A stretch of 64,000 nt of DNA from NCBI GenBank assembly GCA_044228795.1, contig JBGAUE010000014.1, positions 1 to 64,000 of the forward strand, in the 5' to 3' direction. The stretch's first letter is position 1. Every line of letters starts with the position of its first letter. Source of the DNA: M0108 sp044228795. Lineage in GTDB: Bacteria > Pseudomonadota > Gammaproteobacteria > Chromatiales > Chromatiaceae. Below the pieces are notes generated by a model that did not search any database, was not told the origin of the DNA, and saw nothing but the letters and a program-made list of their open reading frames with translations. This document shows positions 62,217-64,000 of the stretch, one piece after another. Made by a program: the position numbers and the translations under genes.

Positions 62217-62564
62217 ATGACCGATGGCGTCCTCCTAACCTTCTGCACCTGCCCGGACGAGTCCGTTGCCTTATCACTCGCCGAGACTCTGGTCGGTGAG
62301 GGGCTGGCGGCCTGCGTGAACCTCCTGCCGGGGGTGAGGTCCATCTATTTCTGGCAGGGTAAGCTACAGCGCGATGCCGAGGTCCTGCTTCTAATTAAAT
62401 CGTCGGCATCCGGTTTTCCAGATCTTGCGGCGCGGTTGCGCGAGTTGCATCCCTACGACCTCCCGGAGATCATGGCAGTCCCAATCAGTCATGGCCTGTC
62501 CGACTACCTAAACTGGGTAATTACATGTACCACCCCCGCCTCTCTAACCTCTTCATCCTCCTGA
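62217..62564 (+). CDS. cutA: CutA1 divalent-cation tolerance protein
   Basis: A 115-residue trimeric PII-like-fold protein: LLTFCTCPDESVALSLAETLVGEGLAACVNLLPGVRSIYFWQGKLQRDAEVLLLIKS and LHPYDLPEIMAVPISHGLSDYLNWV, all classic for CutA1. It is linked to copper tolerance in E. coli, but the mechanism is unsettled. The last 15 residues (CTTPASLTSSSS) are atypical and overlap the dsbD start by 40 bases, so the two genes are coupled. Confidence 0.93.
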   Translation: MTDGVLLTFCTCPDESVALSLAETLVGEGLAACVNLLPGVRSIYFWQGKLQRDAEVLLLIKSSASGFPDLAARLRELHPYDLPEIMAVPISHGLSDYLNWVITCTTPASLTSSSS

Positions 62565-64000
62565 TCCTGGCGCTCTGCGCCAGTTCCGCGCCCCGGGGGG
62601 AGGAGGAATTCCTGTTGCCGGAACAGGCCTTCCCCGTGGTGGCGGTAGCTGAGGGGCCAAAAACCCTCGTCCTGAAGTGGACGGTGGCGGAGGGCTATTA
62701 TCTCTACCGGAATAAATTCAAGTTTCGCAGCTTGACGGAGGACATCCGGATCGGCGAGCCGCGACTCCCCGCGGGCGAGAAGCGCCATGACGAATTTTTT
62801 GGCGAGGTTGAAATTCTGCGTGGCCAGGTAGCGGTGAGCCTGCCCATCGAGCCAGCGTCCGGGAAAGGGATGCGTCTGAGCCTGGAGACCAGTTCCCAGG
62901 GCTGCGCCGATGCCGGCCTCTGTTACCCCCCGCACCGTCAGACCCTCATCCTGGATATCCCTCCCTTAGCCCATGACGCCGAGTCGGGGGGCAAAGCCAA
63001 ACCCCTGGCCTCAGGCAACAAAGCAGCCCTTAACCAGTCGCTGGGTCTCTCCGACCCGAATGCCGAAGATGCCTTGCTCCCAGCGGAGGAGGCCTTCCGC
63101 CTCGATGCCGAGGTCGTGGGTCCGGATCGCCTGCGCCTCGTCTGGACCATCGCCGAGGGCACTTATCTCTACCGCGACAAGTTAGCCCTCAGCCTGGAGG
63201 GGCCAGCGGGGATCAGCATCGGCACCTATGAGTTGCCGCCCGCGGAGGTGGTGAAGAATGCCGTCAAGCCTGATGGCAGTCTCGGCGACGTGGCGCTCTA
63301 TCGTGACCGCATCGACTTGGAACTGCCCCTCCAACGAGGGAACACTGAGCCGACCGCTATCACTCTGGTCGCCAAATTCCAGGGATGCGCCGATATCGGC
63401 GTCTGTTATCCCCCTCGCAAGGAACGCATCGAACTGGCGTTGCCCCAGGCGGCTGCGGTCTTAGCAGCAGAGGCCGCGGGCGAAGCGCCATTGACGGTTC
63501 CGAACGACGAGACCAAGGCCGAGAAGACCCCAAACACGGTAGCCCCACGGGTAACCCCAGTGGAATCAGGAACCGGCGTCTCCCCCCGAACCAGGGCTGG
63601 CATTTCCGAACAAGATCGTATTGCCGCCACCCTGGCCAGCGGTAACGTGTGGGCGGCCCTCGCCCTCTTTTTCGGTTTCGGCCTGCTCCTGGCCCTGACC
63701 CCCTGCGTTTTCCCCATGATCCCCATTTTGTCCGGCATCATCGCCGGCCATGGCCCGGGCCTTTCTACCCGCAAGGCCTTCTGGATGTCCCTGACCTATG
63801 TTCTGGCCATGTCCCTGACCTATGCCATCGCCGGCCTGCTGGCGGGTCTGGGCGGCGCCAATCTCCAGGCCGCCTTCCAGAACCCCTGGATTCTCTCCCT
63901 GTTCGCCTTGGTCTTCGTAGCCTTGGCCCTGTCCATGTTTGGCTTCTACGACCTGCAATTACCCTCCAGCCTGCAGACCCGGATCGCCTCCTTCAGTCAA
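62525..64000 (+). CDS. dsbD: Thiol:disulphide interchange protein DsbD, 5-prime part with two alpha domains
   Basis: The reading frame from ATG 62525 runs off the window end after 492 codons, so the C-terminal gamma domain is not seen. A signal peptide (LFILLILALCASSA) leads to two tandem N-terminal DsbD-alpha domains, each with the redox motif QGCAD-x-G-x-CYPP (Cys127/Cys133 and Cys288/Cys294). The transmembrane beta domain follows, with LALTPCVFPMIPILSGII (Cys394). DsbD carries electrons from cytoplasmic thioredoxin to periplasmic substrates. It overlaps cutA by 40 bases, a gene order also seen in E. coli. E. coli DsbD has a single alpha domain. Confidence 0.9.
   Translation, partial: MYHPRLSNLFILLILALCASSAPRGEEEFLLPEQAFPVVAVAEGPKTLVLKWTVAEGYYLYRNKFKFRSLTEDIRIGEPRLPAGEKRHDEFFGEVEILRGQVAVSLPIEPASGKGMRLSLETSSQGCADAGLCYPPHRQTLILDIPPLAHDAESGGKAKPLASGNKAALNQSLGLSDPNAEDALLPAEEAFRLDAEVVGPDRLRLVWTIAEGTYLYRDKLALSLEGPAGISIGTYELPPAEVVKNAVKPDGSLGDVALYRDRIDLELPLQRGNTEPTAITLVAKFQGCADIGVCYPPRKERIELALPQAAAVLAAEAAGEAPLTVPNDETKAEKTPNTVAPRVTPVESGTGVSPRTRAGISEQDRIAATLASGNVWAALALFFGFGLLLALTPCVFPMIPILSGIIAGHGPGLSTRKAFWMSLTYVLAMSLTYAIAGLLAGLGGANLQAAFQNPWILSLFALVFVALALSMFGFYDLQLPSSLQTRIASFSQ

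Overview
The window is a GC-rich bacterial chromosome segment from a Gram-negative gammaproteobacterium. Evidence is the LPS-assembly lipoprotein LptE beside holA and leuS, two RND efflux systems, an outer-membrane phospholipase, and the fxsA-groES-groEL / cutA-dsbD neighbourhood. The gene mix (octaheme cytochrome, SLC13-RCK permease, zinc-ribbon Ser/Thr kinases, many FHA proteins) would suit a purple sulphur bacterium or relative (Chromatiales). That placement is inference; no rRNA or tRNA is present to test it.

Layout. 1-900: a dead IS4-type transposase fragment and empty sequence. 0.9-6.1 kb: housekeeping genes on the minus strand (holA, lptE, leuS, DAHP synthase). 6.5-8.2 kb: a META-domain exported protein and a ceramidase-like membrane protein. 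8.5-13 kb: a compact Mrp-type cation/proton antiporter operon (E-F-G-[DUF4040+B]-C-D) with every junction overlapping. 13.2-22 kb: membrane and lipid functions (SLC13-RCK permease, patatin, GntP permease, phospholipase A, DUF3611, alpha/beta hydrolase, PLDc_N/SHOCT, TVP38). 22.3 kb: an H-NS-like gene with a clear terminator and an AT-rich upstream tract.

23.1-37.7 kb is the accessory core. It begins with a zinc-ribbon Ser/Thr kinase split by an in-frame TAG, a NodB-type deacetylase and remnants of a VapBC-like module. Then comes a tightly coupled nine-gene operon: kinase-Lcl-Sel1, trypsin-like protease-TM-FHA, PP2C, a TolR-like anchored coiled-coil/DUF2135 protein, zinc-ribbon-FHA, vWA-TM-FHA, PP2C-TM, FHA-zinc-ribbon and a MotA/TolQ/ExbB-like channel. 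I read this as a phospho-signalling system coupled to an ion-driven inner-membrane motor, with no type VI secretion genes beside it. It is the best candidate for an undescribed system in the window.

37.7-45.3 kb: an apparent toxin-antitoxin pair, an octaheme cytochrome c with HEAT/TPR tail, a KefB-like antiporter overlapping a SYLF protein, a periplasmic choloylglycine-hydrolase homologue and a methyltransferase. 45.4-50.6 kb: an HAE1-type RND pump and a YpfJ-type zinc protease. 50.7-54.3 kb: an OB-fold-like periplasmic protein, aquaporin Z and moaB-moeA-moaD. 54.4-59.2 kb: a CzcB/CzcA-type metal efflux pair preceded by a small His/Cys-rich exported protein. 59.4-62 kb: groEL, groES with a perfect CIRCE operator, and fxsA. 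62.2-64 kb: cutA and the start of a dsbD that has two tandem N-terminal alpha domains and runs off the window.
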